Shown piece after piece: positions 39,580 to 48,027 of a stretch of DNA of 48,364 nt; positions within the stretch are counted from its first letter, which is position 1, and each line of letters begins with the position of its first letter. The DNA is from a virus, in the IMG/VR virus record IMGVR_UViG_3300040758_000080, positions 1 to 48,364 of that record. The stretch is one strand, 5' to 3'. Made by a program: the position numbers and the translations under genes. The notes beneath the pieces are model-generated. The model had not been told where the DNA came from and did no database searches. It saw only the letters and a list, made by a program, of their open reading frames with translations.

Positions 39580-41817
39580 ATGCGCAAACTATCCATCATT
39601 CCCGCGCTACTTCTGTCCGGTGCGCTTGCCGCGCAGATCCTCGGGCCAATTGTCAGCGGTGGCAAGCAGTGTTGTACCTATTACGTAGATCCTTCCGGCA
39701 GTGACTCGGCTAATGGCCTCACGCCTGCGACCGCCTGGCAGACCATCGCCAAAGTTAACGGCACCACGCTTACGCCGGGCCAGTCGGTCGGGTTCGCCCG
39801 CGGCGGGGTGTGGCGAGAGCAGTTGACCCCAGGGCAGAGCGGAACAGCAGGAAGCCCGATCACGTTTGGAGCGTATGGGAGTGGGGCGACGCCGATTCTT
39901 ACTGGCGCCGATATCTTTAGCTGGACCACAGAGGCGCAGGCTGGAACTAGTTTCACTTCAGACGCGAATCTACAGGCATACTATTATTTGGAAAACAACT
40001 GGAATGATGGAACAGCGAACGCCAATACCTTAACCGCTTCCGCAACTCCCCCAACGTTCGTCACAAGCTCTCCGAGTCCAGTACAAGGAACTTACTCTGC
40101 CGCGTTTGTATCTGCTAGTAGTGAGCAAGGGTCTAGAACGAATGCAAATCTATCGGCAGCGTTTCCAGGGAAAAACACCTACCAATCAGCAATTACAGTG
40201 GGGGGCTGGATACAGACTACCTCTAGTGCTGGCGTGCGAATGAATGCCATTACCAAAGCAGCAGCATGGCAGGTTCGAAAGGATAGCAACAATTATTGGC
40301 AGTTCATCCTTTTTGACTCTGGAGGAACTGGCCAGACGGCGCAGGCTAACGCAATCAACACGGATGGCGTCTGGACTCACGTTATTGGACGTTGGAACGG
40401 GGCTGATGAGGTAGCGCTGTTTATCAACGGTGTCAAACAGACCACCACTGCTACAAGCGCAAGCATGAAGACGGATACCGGAGCCTTTTCCATCGGCACG
40501 TATTCTACCAGTTATCTCAACGGCCATGCTGACGAGGTAGTGGTATTCGACAGAGCCTTGACGGATGCAGAGATTTTATCTCTGGCGACACACGGTCTTG
40601 ATGGCGCTCGCAATGGTTTCGATTTATACTACGCCTCTACTTCGGTGCAACCAACTCAGGTATTTCGGGATGGCTTGCGCCTTACTTTAGCGGCCTCAAA
40701 GGTATCTCTTGCTTCTGGTATGTACTGGTGGGATTCAGGAAATGAGCGCATTTACGTTTTTGATAACCCGTCGGGCCACACGGTTGAGGCTAGTCAAAGA
40801 AGCTATGCAGTACAGATTAGCGGTCGCAGTTATTTGACCGTACAAGACCTTACGCTTACTCAGGCGAACGCAGCCAACTTATATGCGAGCGGAAATTCGA
40901 ACTGGCTTAGAGTTATAAATAATACTCTGTCCTACGCTGGTACGGCAGTGTGGGAGTCAGCGCTGATGCTAAATGGGGCGTCGAACTGTTTAGTTGCAGG
41001 AAATCGAGTGGCTTACAGCCCTATTGGAATCTATCTAAGCGGGTATGGACCAGCCACGACAGACAACAACCTAGTATCAGGCAATACCGTGAGTTACACG
41101 AGTGACGACGGGATTGAAATAGGGCCGGGGGGGGATCGAGGGCCGGTTGGCAACCTGATAACGCAGAACAGTTGCTCTTATTCCAATCAGACGGCAGACG
41201 ATGGGGCGTGTATCCATGTCTTTGATACTGGAACAGGCAATATTATTAGCTACAATGTCGTGTTCAACTCAGGCACCGCGTCAACCAAGGCGGCTGGCAT
41301 TATGCTAGACACTCCAGGTGGGGGAACGGAGCCGACTCTCGTAGCCTACAACGTGGGATACGGAAACACGAATGGTTGCATTGATGTCGGATCGGAAGCC
41401 GCAGACCTAATCTACAACAATACATGCTACAACAACAACACACAGAGCTACAATGCAGGCGAGTTAAACACTTTCAGCCCGGCCACCGGGTTCATCTTCA
41501 AAAATAACCTCGCATGCCCCTCAAGTGGGAAGTATGTCACAAGTGCATATTCCGTGTCGGGCACCACATTCGACTACAATTTCTATTGCAGCGGCGGTGC
41601 AGCCAGTGCGTTTTATGGCGATGGGACTGCCTATAGTTTCGTGAATTGGCAGGGGGCTATCACTGGAGACGCACACTCAAGTAGCGGTGGCGATCCCTTA
41701 TTCACCAACGCAGGCGCTGGCAACTTCACCCTCCAGCCTGGCTCCCCCGCCATCGGAACAGGCGTGTACATCCCTGGCGTGAGCACGGCGAATCCTCCGA
41801 ACATTGGAGCGAAATAG
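39580..41817 (+). CDS. Secreted tail-spike-like beta-helix protein with LamG domain
   Basis: A 745-residue protein from ATG 39580; the longer frame to 39484 lies inside the previous gene. Signal MRKLSIIPALLLSGALAAQ. Residues 27-110 begin a parallel beta-helix (YYVDPSGSDSANGLTPATAW). About 130-340 is an inserted LamG-like sandwich (YYYLENNWND, THVIGRWNGADEVALFINGV, LNGHADEVVVFDRALTDAEI). Residues 400-700 are right-handed beta-helix repeats (NNTLSYAG, NRVAYSPIGIYLSG, NTVSYTSDDGIEIG). Polysaccharide lyase or depolymerase activity is plausible for this architecture. Confidence 0.8.
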   Translation: MRKLSIIPALLLSGALAAQILGPIVSGGKQCCTYYVDPSGSDSANGLTPATAWQTIAKVNGTTLTPGQSVGFARGGVWREQLTPGQSGTAGSPITFGAYGSGATPILTGADIFSWTTEAQAGTSFTSDANLQAYYYLENNWNDGTANANTLTASATPPTFVTSSPSPVQGTYSAAFVSASSEQGSRTNANLSAAFPGKNTYQSAITVGGWIQTTSSAGVRMNAITKAAAWQVRKDSNNYWQFILFDSGGTGQTAQANAINTDGVWTHVIGRWNGADEVALFINGVKQTTTATSASMKTDTGAFSIGTYSTSYLNGHADEVVVFDRALTDAEILSLATHGLDGARNGFDLYYASTSVQPTQVFRDGLRLTLAASKVSLASGMYWWDSGNERIYVFDNPSGHTVEASQRSYAVQISGRSYLTVQDLTLTQANAANLYASGNSNWLRVINNTLSYAGTAVWESALMLNGASNCLVAGNRVAYSPIGIYLSGYGPATTDNNLVSGNTVSYTSDDGIEIGPGGDRGPVGNLITQNSCSYSNQTADDGACIHVFDTGTGNIISYNVVFNSGTASTKAAGIMLDTPGGGTEPTLVAYNVGYGNTNGCIDVGSEAADLIYNNTCYNNNTQSYNAGELNTFSPATGFIFKNNLACPSSGKYVTSAYSVSGTTFDYNFYCSGGAASAFYGDGTAYSFVNWQGAITGDAHSSSGGDPLFTNAGAGNFTLQPGSPAIGTGVYIPGVSTANPPNIGAK

Positions 41818-41818
41818 C

Positions 41819-42199
41819 ATGAACCGAACCCTTCTCCCCCTTCTCCTGCTCTGCGCTACGGCGTGGGCGACGATCACGTATACACCCGGCTCTACCACCT
41901 GCTCAGGTCACCCCTGCGTGGTCGCGGTAACGTGCGCCACGGGGACATGCGCCGCGACCTTCACAAATGCCGACGCCGCGGACCTTGGCACTGGCGCGGC
42001 GGCTACCTGCTCATTCACGGGAGGGGTGCCGAGCGTTCAGGTCACAAATGGAGGTTCGAACTACCGCATTGCAACGCCTACCGTGGTGGCAATCACCAGC
42101 ACTGGCGGGGCGCCGACTGTGCCAGCGAGTTTGACGCCAATCATCAGCCCACATGACATTGGGCCGGTGCAGATGACTTTGATTCCGGGGGCGATGTGA
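41819..42199 (+). CDS. Small secreted protein with signal peptide
   Basis: A 126-residue protein from ATG 41819 with GGAG about 10 nt upstream. Signal MNRTLLPLLLLCATAWA, cleavage before TITYTPG. Mature part is Thr/Ala/Cys-rich and beta-like, with an SVQVTNGGSNYRIATPTVVA segment like those in collagen- or fibre-associated phage proteins. Stop overlaps the GTG at 42196. Confidence 0.65.
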   Translation: MNRTLLPLLLLCATAWATITYTPGSTTCSGHPCVVAVTCATGTCAATFTNADAADLGTGAAATCSFTGGVPSVQVTNGGSNYRIATPTVVAITSTGGAPTVPASLTPIISPHDIGPVQMTLIPGAM

Positions 42200-45045
42200 C
42201 AATTTTATCCGTTGAATTCATGCGACAAAAAGCTTTTTATCCTCTTGTGTTTCTCGCGATCCACGCAGCTTTCGGCGGGCAGTCACTTGTGGTCGGTGGA
42301 ACTGGTACGCCACCAAGCGTTACCCTTCCCAACACAGCCCCTTGGACCACCATTGGGGTGAACACTCAGCCGATGCGATGGGAGATGCGATTCCACGGGA
42401 TGGTTAGCAACCTACCCCAATTTGGGATTAGCTACGGCGCATCTTCGATGTACCAAGACACCAACAATAATGAATACTCTGGCACTGCGGCATTCATGGC
42501 AGACAGTGATTTGCGCGCTGTCATCTATGGGTGCTGTGCGGGGATCTCGGATTTGCTGGTTCGCATTCAGCGAGACGTGGTGAACTCGCGGTATACCTTT
42601 GAGGTGTGGAACACTCAAACAGGGGCGTATCTGTCAGCGGTCAGTTCTACGATCACCTCATGGTCTGGGTCAAGTTGGGCCGGCTACACACTGAACGCAG
42701 TGACTGGAGAGGATACGGCTTGGTTCCGGTGGTACGGCAGCGCCGTCACTATGGGTACTCCCATAAACCAAACTGCAACGGGAGACTTGGCGGACTGGGA
42801 ATTCGAGGGGAATCTGAACGATTCGAGCGGGCATGGTCTCACGATGGTCGCTGGATCTGCGTCAGTAGGATACGTTGCCACCCCGACGTATATGCCGTCG
42901 TGCAGCGCGGGGACTACCCAGACAATTCGTGTGGGAACATCAGGGACGTTGCATGGCACAGGAAGCGCTAATGATGGGGGAAGCACGCTTACCTATGCGT
43001 GGACGCAGACTTCAGGCCCCACTCTGGCGATCACTGGAGCCACGACAGCTACTCCCACTGTAGGGCCAGCAACGGCCTTCGCAGATTATGTGTTCTCGCT
43101 GGCTTGTACTGACGGTTCGAGCCAGACCACCACGAGCACGGTTGAGGACGGCTCAGTGGTCGCGGACGCCAGTGGTATAGTGACCACCGGCAATTCCGCT
43201 TTCGATACACTGGTGGGCGGGCTGGTCATGGACGGCATGAATCCCTGGCCTTATGCTGATACCTCCTATGCGGCGGATGCCAGTATTCAGTACCAGGATT
43301 TGACCACGTTGCCCAACTCCACAACTCCGTACTACTTTCCCTGGTGGGACGTTGCGGACGCAGGGACAATCACCGTTACGGCTGGTTCTACGGCAGTTGT
43401 GGGAGTCGGCACCACGTTTACGACAACTTTCTGTCAAGGTCCCGGCAGTCCTACGGTTGTGCAGTCTGGCGCAGGTATTATCGTCTGTTATCCGTTTGGC
43501 TCCCTAACTGGGCATCGCCTGATGCCAATAGCAAGCTGCACGGATAACACTCACATGACCATGCAGCAGCCGTGGGGCACGGACGTATCCGATTGTCATT
43601 CAGGAGGGTGTGGATATGCGGACAATTCGGCTGCTGGAACCTGGGAGTACAGCAGCTCGCCCGCGAATTATTACGATAACGTGGTCGCTTTTTACGGGGA
43701 ATACTATCGAACGGGACTGACCAAATGGCAGACGGCTGCCCGGCTGCTGGCGGATCGATTCTGGGAAGGTCCAGATATGGATAGAGGAAACACCTACACC
43801 CAAGGTGGGTACGCTGAGAAAGATCCACGTACGCACAGTCTTATGGGCTTGGTGTTGCGGGCACTGGACAGCCCCCCGCAAGACATGTGGACTGGGCTGG
43901 AAAAGCTGTTCGCTAATAGCCCAGAGTGGATTGACACTGGATACCCAAGCACTTGGCTCCCGGGGGTGTACGATGTGAGAGAATCGGCCTACTCATTGGC
44001 GGAACTCGCAGAGTGTGCATTATTCGATCCCAATGCCTACAAAACAACGTGCCAGTCAGTGGTCAACCGTGTAATCACTGGATACTACACAACGGCCCGA
44101 TTCTCGGACGGAAGTTGGCGAGATTTCTATGGGACAACGGATCTCACAAGCTATGTTACGTTGACGCATGGTTCGACCGCAGTGACGGGGGTGGGGACTG
44201 CCGGGGATTGGGCGAGCAGCAACTTCAACCCCACGACGCCTCCCTACAATCAGATATGGTTCTTTGATGCCACGCACAACGCGACTCCCTGCACTAATCC
44301 ATATTCGTGTATGCCAGACAATAATGGTGACAACACTGCCTATACACCAACATGGGTTAGCACCACAAGCCTGACGCTTGATCGCCCTTACGCCGGGACT
44401 ACAGGAACATACGGTTGGGTGCTTGGGCTGGGTGGAGTCCAGATTGGATATGGCGCGCTTCCCTACATGGAAGGGCTGCTCACCAAAGCGTTTGGGCTGG
44501 CCGCGAAGTCAATCGAGACTGCCTATCCGACAGCAGCAGCGCTTGCCAGCAGCTACGGCGTGGACGCTGCCAACTGGATTCGGACAACAGGATACAGTCC
44601 CGACTTGAAGGCAATCTGGTATGCTGCCGGCTACGTGAACTGTCAGCCACCAATAAATCCAGCAGGTAATACTCCCTGCACAATGGACTATGCAGCAAGC
44701 ACCGAGCGCGAGGTGAATCTGGAAACAATCGGTGGGATCACGATGGCCTATGAATACAACCACAACTCTGCTCTCTTAGCATTCGCCCAGACTCTCTACA
44801 ATGCGGTATGGGCCAAGCCCGGGACATGCGTGAGTTCCCTGTGTGTGTCGGATGGGACCTATGTCAATGCTTGGGATAGTTTCTACATCAGCGGTGCTCC
44901 TCCGGTAAGTGGAGCAGCCCCTAAGTATTTTGGCCAAGCATTTGGCTACTCAATGTGGGATTTTCCGGCGGTCGTGTCATCGTCGTCAAGGCCGGTGCCG
45001 GTGTTTGGTCGTGGAGCAGTGATAGGTCTGGGAGTAGTGAGGTAG
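42196..45045 (+). CDS. Large secreted multidomain spike-like protein
   Basis: A 949-residue protein from GTG 42196 (GTGA overlap); ATG 42220 would give a tidier signal, MRQKAFYPLVFLAIHAAFGG. Domains in order: N-terminal LamG-like sandwich (about 40-225); an Ig/PKD-like domain (SGTLHGTGSANDGGSTLTYA, about 250-315); then an alpha-helical region that may be an (alpha/alpha) barrel (ASIQYQDLTTLPNS, YYDNVVAFYGEYYRTGLTKW, EYNHNSALLAFAQTLYNAVW). Two beta modules with TVTAGSTAVVGVGT / TLTHGSTAVTGVGT interrupt it. The helical part could be a glycan-active domain; no catalytic residues can be assigned. Confidence 0.7.
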   Translation: MTILSVEFMRQKAFYPLVFLAIHAAFGGQSLVVGGTGTPPSVTLPNTAPWTTIGVNTQPMRWEMRFHGMVSNLPQFGISYGASSMYQDTNNNEYSGTAAFMADSDLRAVIYGCCAGISDLLVRIQRDVVNSRYTFEVWNTQTGAYLSAVSSTITSWSGSSWAGYTLNAVTGEDTAWFRWYGSAVTMGTPINQTATGDLADWEFEGNLNDSSGHGLTMVAGSASVGYVATPTYMPSCSAGTTQTIRVGTSGTLHGTGSANDGGSTLTYAWTQTSGPTLAITGATTATPTVGPATAFADYVFSLACTDGSSQTTTSTVEDGSVVADASGIVTTGNSAFDTLVGGLVMDGMNPWPYADTSYAADASIQYQDLTTLPNSTTPYYFPWWDVADAGTITVTAGSTAVVGVGTTFTTTFCQGPGSPTVVQSGAGIIVCYPFGSLTGHRLMPIASCTDNTHMTMQQPWGTDVSDCHSGGCGYADNSAAGTWEYSSSPANYYDNVVAFYGEYYRTGLTKWQTAARLLADRFWEGPDMDRGNTYTQGGYAEKDPRTHSLMGLVLRALDSPPQDMWTGLEKLFANSPEWIDTGYPSTWLPGVYDVRESAYSLAELAECALFDPNAYKTTCQSVVNRVITGYYTTARFSDGSWRDFYGTTDLTSYVTLTHGSTAVTGVGTAGDWASSNFNPTTPPYNQIWFFDATHNATPCTNPYSCMPDNNGDNTAYTPTWVSTTSLTLDRPYAGTTGTYGWVLGLGGVQIGYGALPYMEGLLTKAFGLAAKSIETAYPTAAALASSYGVDAANWIRTTGYSPDLKAIWYAAGYVNCQPPINPAGNTPCTMDYAASTEREVNLETIGGITMAYEYNHNSALLAFAQTLYNAVWAKPGTCVSSLCVSDGTYVNAWDSFYISGAPPVSGAAPKYFGQAFGYSMWDFPAVVSSSSRPVPVFGRGAVIGLGVVR

Positions 45046-45062
45046 GCTGGGCGGAGATAAAC

Positions 45063-45428
45063 ATGGACATCGTTGAACTCACGATTTGGCGCGAGGCCCG
45101 CGGTGAAGGCGAGCCGGGAATGGCGGCGGTCTACCACGTCATCGCCAACCGCGCGGCGGCCGGCCGGAGTTGGCCCGCGGACCCGGAGCGGGTGTGTCTT
45201 CAGGCGCATCAATTCTCGTGCTGGGATTCCAGCAACCCGCAGCGTGACCTGTACCAGAAGGCGGGCGACAACGCCTATGCGCTGGCGGTAGCGATCTGCA
45301 TGCAGCCGGGAGCGGACCCGACCGGCGGGGCGACGGCATACTACGATATCAGCATCCCGGCGCCTTCCTGGGCCACGCCGGAGAATTTCACCGTCCAAAT
45401 TGGTAGACTTCGATTCTTTAAGGTGTAG
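45063..45428 (+). CDS. Endolysin, SleB-type cell wall hydrolase
   Basis: A 121-residue protein from ATG 45063 with GGAG 8 nt upstream; a longer frame opens inside the previous gene. It matches the Hydrolase_2/SleB family: LTIWREARGEGEPGMAAVYH with the catalytic-type Glu11, VIANRA, CLQAHQFSCW, and a C-terminal ATAYYDISIPAPSWA. It cleaves peptidoglycan glycan strands. No signal peptide, so it needs a holin-type exit. Confidence 0.85.
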   Translation: MDIVELTIWREARGEGEPGMAAVYHVIANRAAAGRSWPADPERVCLQAHQFSCWDSSNPQRDLYQKAGDNAYALAVAICMQPGADPTGGATAYYDISIPAPSWATPENFTVQIGRLRFFKV

Positions 45429-45437
45429 AATAAAGCC

Positions 45438-45692
45438 ATGAACACTCAACTCGATGTCGCACTACAGGCGGCCTCAGCCGCCGAAGCAACCTACAATGCG
45501 GACGTGGCAAACATTGCCAACATCCAAACGGCCATTTCAACCGCCTCGGCTCCGCTGGCGCCGGCCCAGGCCAAACTTTCTACGGATGCCTCGGCATTCA
45601 ACGCCACGCTGGACGATCTTAGCGCCGCAGCCCTGGCCGCCAAGGTGCCGGCGGATACGGCTCCCATGGCGGCGGCGAAGGGTCGATCTTAG
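45438..45692 (+). CDS. Small alanine-rich helical protein
   Basis: An 84-residue protein, ATG 45438. Helical, low complexity (LQAASAAEATYNADVANIAN). Positioned between the endolysin and a secreted protein. The final ten codons (PMAAAKGRS) are encoded by the second copy of the 28-nt repeat. Function unknown. Confidence 0.6.
   Translation: MNTQLDVALQAASAAEATYNADVANIANIQTAISTASAPLAPAQAKLSTDASAFNATLDDLSAAALAAKVPADTAPMAAAKGRS
45663..45690 (+). repeat. 28-nt exact repeat, copy 2 (copy 1 at 16156-16183)
   Basis: Identical to 16156-16183, with mismatched bases immediately on both sides. It brings its own codons and the stop follows at once (TAG, 45690-45692). Confidence 0.9.
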
Positions 45693-45710
45693 CCACTCCC
45701 AAACTGAACC

Positions 45711-46196
45711 ATGGGAACACGATTTGGACTCGCGCTTCTGTTCGCTTCGCTGGCATGGGGCCAAGTCCCAGCGCCTGTGGCCTATTCCTACTTTGCCGAG
45801 ACGGGGATCTCCCTCGATTACTTTGCACAGACCATGGCCAGCACCACCGGCTTTGGCGTGCGAATCGGAAGCAGTAATGCCTTCAGCGTCACCGACATAG
45901 ACACTCCAATTGCGCAGCCGGGGGTGAACTATGCGACGTTGCGGACGGCCATCGAGTACCATGTGGCGGCAAGCAAGCTGTGGGAATTTATGGGACTGGG
46001 AGGCGTGGGAATAACGACCAATGGCAGCACGAGTCTGGCATCGTTTGCCGGTGGCACGGCGATGTCATTCGACATCGGAAGCTGGTTGTCCAAAGGGAAA
46101 TTCAGTCTTCCGGTGCTGGCGCAAATGCGAATTATAGCGATCACTGCAAGCCAGGTGAAGCCGACGTATGGTTTTCTATTTCGGAAGACGTTTTGA
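45711..46196 (+). CDS. Secreted, outer-membrane-like small protein
   Basis: A 161-residue protein. Signal MGTRFGLALLFASLAWGQ, cleavage expected before Gln18. The mature part has alternating beta-like segments (GISLDYFAQTMASTTGFGVR, GKFSLPVLAQMRIIAITASQ) and ends in aromatic phenylalanine (FLFRKTF), as outer-membrane beta-barrel proteins do. Might sit in the host outer membrane; ribosome binding site is weak. Confidence 0.6.
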   Translation: MGTRFGLALLFASLAWGQVPAPVAYSYFAETGISLDYFAQTMASTTGFGVRIGSSNAFSVTDIDTPIAQPGVNYATLRTAIEYHVAASKLWEFMGLGGVGITTNGSTSLASFAGGTAMSFDIGSWLSKGKFSLPVLAQMRIIAITASQVKPTYGFLFRKTF

Positions 46197-46203
46197 GGGA
46201 CGT

Positions 46204-46503
46204 ATGGAAAACAATAGCGCGGCGGACAGGGTCTACGAGACGTTGCCGGAGGCAGCGCCGGGTACACCAGCGGAGGTCCTGGGCCAGTACGTGGCACTGA
46301 GTAACGACACTCTACGGGCGCTGCGGGATTCGGGGCGCTACATCACGCCCGAGAATCTCAAGCTGGTGACAAATGGAATCCTGGACTGTCCCAGGACGGT
46401 TCGGGCGGCGATGCGTGCGCTGCTGGATTGCGCGGATGACTACCAGGAGCGCGTGGAAGGGTACGCGCGGAGGGCGAGAGGCCATGGACCTGACTGGAGC
46501 TAA
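46204..46503 (+). CDS. Hypothetical protein, 99 aa
   Basis: ATG 46204 with GAGGGAC upstream. Predicted helical (LRALRDSGRYITPENLKLVT, TVRAAMRALLDCADDYQERV). No motif recognised. Lies in the lysis region. Confidence 0.6.
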   Translation: MENNSAADRVYETLPEAAPGTPAEVLGQYVALSNDTLRALRDSGRYITPENLKLVTNGILDCPRTVRAAMRALLDCADDYQERVEGYARRARGHGPDWS

Positions 46504-46654
46504 GGGAGCGGTGGATGGGATCAACGAGAAGACCATCCCGGAGTTAGAGGGCGCGTTCAAAAACGCGGTCCAGGACCTACACGAGCTGTTGGACCGGCTG
46601 AACGGGATTTCAGTTGTCGTGATTGTGCCGCCGAGGAAATGCGGCACGCCATGA
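46484..46654 (+). CDS. Small helical protein, 56 aa
   Basis: ATG 46484 overlaps the preceding gene by 20 nt; GGAGGGCGAGAGG lies upstream. Amphipathic helix (LEGAFKNAVQDLHELLDRLN), then a short hydrophobic strand (ISVVVIVPP). Stop overlaps the start of the holin-like gene (ATGA). Confidence 0.55.
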   Translation: MDLTGAKGAVDGINEKTIPELEGAFKNAVQDLHELLDRLNGISVVVIVPPRKCGTP

Positions 46655-47088
46655 ATGCACTTTTCGCAGTTCGCTCCGTCGTTATTCTAGCGGTGCTGAA
46701 TGTCGCACAATTGAGTGCTCATCTGCTTTGGCAGGATCAGGGGCCGGGGGCTTTACCAAGCAGCGATTGGATGTCCGCTGCCGAACACCTCACGCTATCG
46801 GGAGCACTCATTCTGGCCGTATTCGTGCTCTGGAAACAGGTAGGGAAAAAAGACGCGGACATCGGCCGCAAGGATGACTTGCTCATCGAATCCGCCAAGA
46901 CCGTGACAGCGGCGCTTTCGGCGGCGTCGGCGTCCAACATCGAACTCCGGCGCATCATTGAGGAGTCCGTAGCAGCCAAGCGAGAATTGGCGCTGTCTAT
47001 CGAAGGGCTGCGTGGTAGCCTGCAAAAGCTGCCATGCACTGAGGGCGATACGTGGACGGTGAGCCGCGGGCGCCCGGAGAGGGAATAG
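46651..47088 (+). CDS. Holin-like membrane protein
   Basis: A 145-residue protein; ATG 46651 overlaps the previous stop and is preferred to ATG 46639. Two membrane segments: about residues 5-28 (AVRSVVILAVLNVAQLSAHL) and 47-65 (LTLSGALILAVFVLWKQ), then a long charged coiled coil. Two membrane spans plus a soluble tail near the endolysin fit a class-II-type holin or related protein, but topology is inferred. Confidence 0.65.
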   Translation: MNALFAVRSVVILAVLNVAQLSAHLLWQDQGPGALPSSDWMSAAEHLTLSGALILAVFVLWKQVGKKDADIGRKDDLLIESAKTVTAALSAASASNIELRRIIEESVAAKRELALSIEGLRGSLQKLPCTEGDTWTVSRGRPERE

Positions 47089-47092
47089 GATT

Positions 47093-47299
47093 ATGCGCAC
47101 CGACGTTATGGCGACGGTTTGGCGCGTGGTGAGCGGCGGCGCTGCGGCGCTGGTCCTTTCGGCAGCCGCCCGCGCGCTACCGGACCCGCTGCCCCTGGGA
47201 AGCCGGTTCTATCTTTTCTTCTACCGATTCGCCCAGATCATGCTTGCGAACTTCGATAAGAGCCACCCGCCGGACGGCTTGCCGGGGCCGCCGAAATAG
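47093..47299 (+). CDS. Small membrane-associated phage protein
   Basis: A 68-residue protein, ATG 47093. A moderately hydrophobic N-terminal segment ([17 protein letters not shown]) and [20 protein letters not shown] followed by DK resemble a small protein found near phage lysis genes. Might be a second holin or antiholin. Last gene of the late operon. Confidence 0.6.
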   Translation: MRTDVMATVWRVVSGGAAALVLSAAARALPDPLPLGSRFYLFFYRFAQIMLANFDKSHPPDGLPGPPK

Positions 47300-47302
47300 C
47301 CT

Positions 47303-47331
47303 TTGACGCCGGCTCCCGACCGCCGCCTGAT
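47303..47331 (+). promoter_or_regulatory. Promoter with likely leaderless start
   Basis: TTGACG (47303-47308), 17 nt, CCTGAT (47326-47331), then six bases and ATG 47338. The same geometry is seen at 12440-12475. It probably drives the alanine-rich gene array and the early operon. Confidence 0.45.
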
Positions 47332-47337
47332 ACCCGC

Positions 47338-47412
47338 ATGGGGGGATGTCGACTCCCCACATTTGCGGATATCTCTTCCCCGCATAGTTGCAGGCACAAT
47401 CCAGGAAAATAG
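47338..47412 (+). CDS. Possible 24-aa leaderless peptide
   Basis: ATG 47338 sits 7 nt after the -10 box at 47326. Reads [20 protein letters not shown] then NPGK. No ribosome binding site. It could be a leader peptide for the array. Evidence is the promoter geometry only. Confidence 0.3.
   Translation: MGGCRLPTFADISSPHSCRHNPGK
47343..47359. promoter_or_regulatory. Palindromic operator-like site
   Basis: GGGGA (47342-47346 or adjacent) pairs with TCCCC around GTCGAC, giving GGGGATGTCGACTCCCC with a single unpaired base. It lies 12-28 nt downstream of a promoter -10 box, a good place for repression. Confidence 0.4.
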
Positions 47413-47415
47413 GCG

Positions 47416-47428
47416 GATAATCGAACCA
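47416..47428 (+). promoter_or_regulatory. -10 element 7 nt before an ATG
   Basis: GATAAT (47416-47421) followed by six bases and ATG 47428. No clear -35 box at 17 nt; TTGCAG (47388-47393) is 22 nt away. Same -10-to-ATG spacing as at 11034, 12463, 13447 and 47326. Confidence 0.4.
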
Positions 47429-47667
47429 TGGAAGAACAAATCAACAAAGATTCTCGCCCGCGCGCAGTTATCGAAGCCGCGCGGAAATTTGCAACTGGAG
47501 AGATTACGGCTGCCGCCAGGGATGCCGCCAGGGTTGCCGCCAAGGATGCCTCCTGGGCTACCGCCAGGGATGGCTCCGGGGCTGCCGCCAGGGATGCCGC
47601 CAGAGCTGCCGCCAGAGATGCCGCCTGGGCTGCACAAGCGGTCATCATCAGGAGGTATTTATCGTGA
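47428..47667 (+). CDS. Truncated alanine-rich repeat protein, copy 1 of the array
   Basis: A 79-residue protein. It keeps MEEQINK of the full-length copies, then jumps directly to [20 protein letters not shown], so about 90 codons of the constant domain are missing by a clean in-frame deletion. The alanine tract is short (about residues 32-68) and includes unusual units with G and T. The shared C-terminus [11 protein letters not shown] and downstream GTGA overlap are intact. The remaining protein is mainly the repeat helix. Confidence 0.75.
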   Translation: MEEQINKDSRPRAVIEAARKFATGEITAAARDAARVAAKDASWATARDGSGAAARDAARAAARDAAWAAQAVIIRRYLS

Positions 47668-48027
47668 GCCAAATGGAAGAACAAATCAACAAAGTGACCC
47701 TTACCACGACGCTAAATCGTCTTCGTTCCGCTGATGCCTGCGTATCACGATACGCGCACCTGTTGCGTGCGCTCGGCCCGTCATTTGACCACGACGCGCC
47801 GATAAACCTGTTGACTATCTTGGAGCACAACGGGACCGAAGATTGTCTATGGGCTTTGTGCGCCACGGCGGAGAACTGCGATCAAGTGGCGCGATTGATG
47901 GCGGCCGATTTTGCCGAGGCGGTGTTGCCAGTGTTCGAGTCCCAATACCCGAATGATTCTCGCCCGCGCGCAGCTATCGAAGCCGCGCGGAAATTTGCAA
48001 CTGGAGAGATTACGGCTGCCGCCAGGG
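47624..48027 (+). repeat. Long direct repeat, copy 2 (other copy 1-404)
   Basis: Identical by eye to 1-404. It shows that the end of the window, 48238-48364, is present at three places in the sequence as given. Confidence 0.9.
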
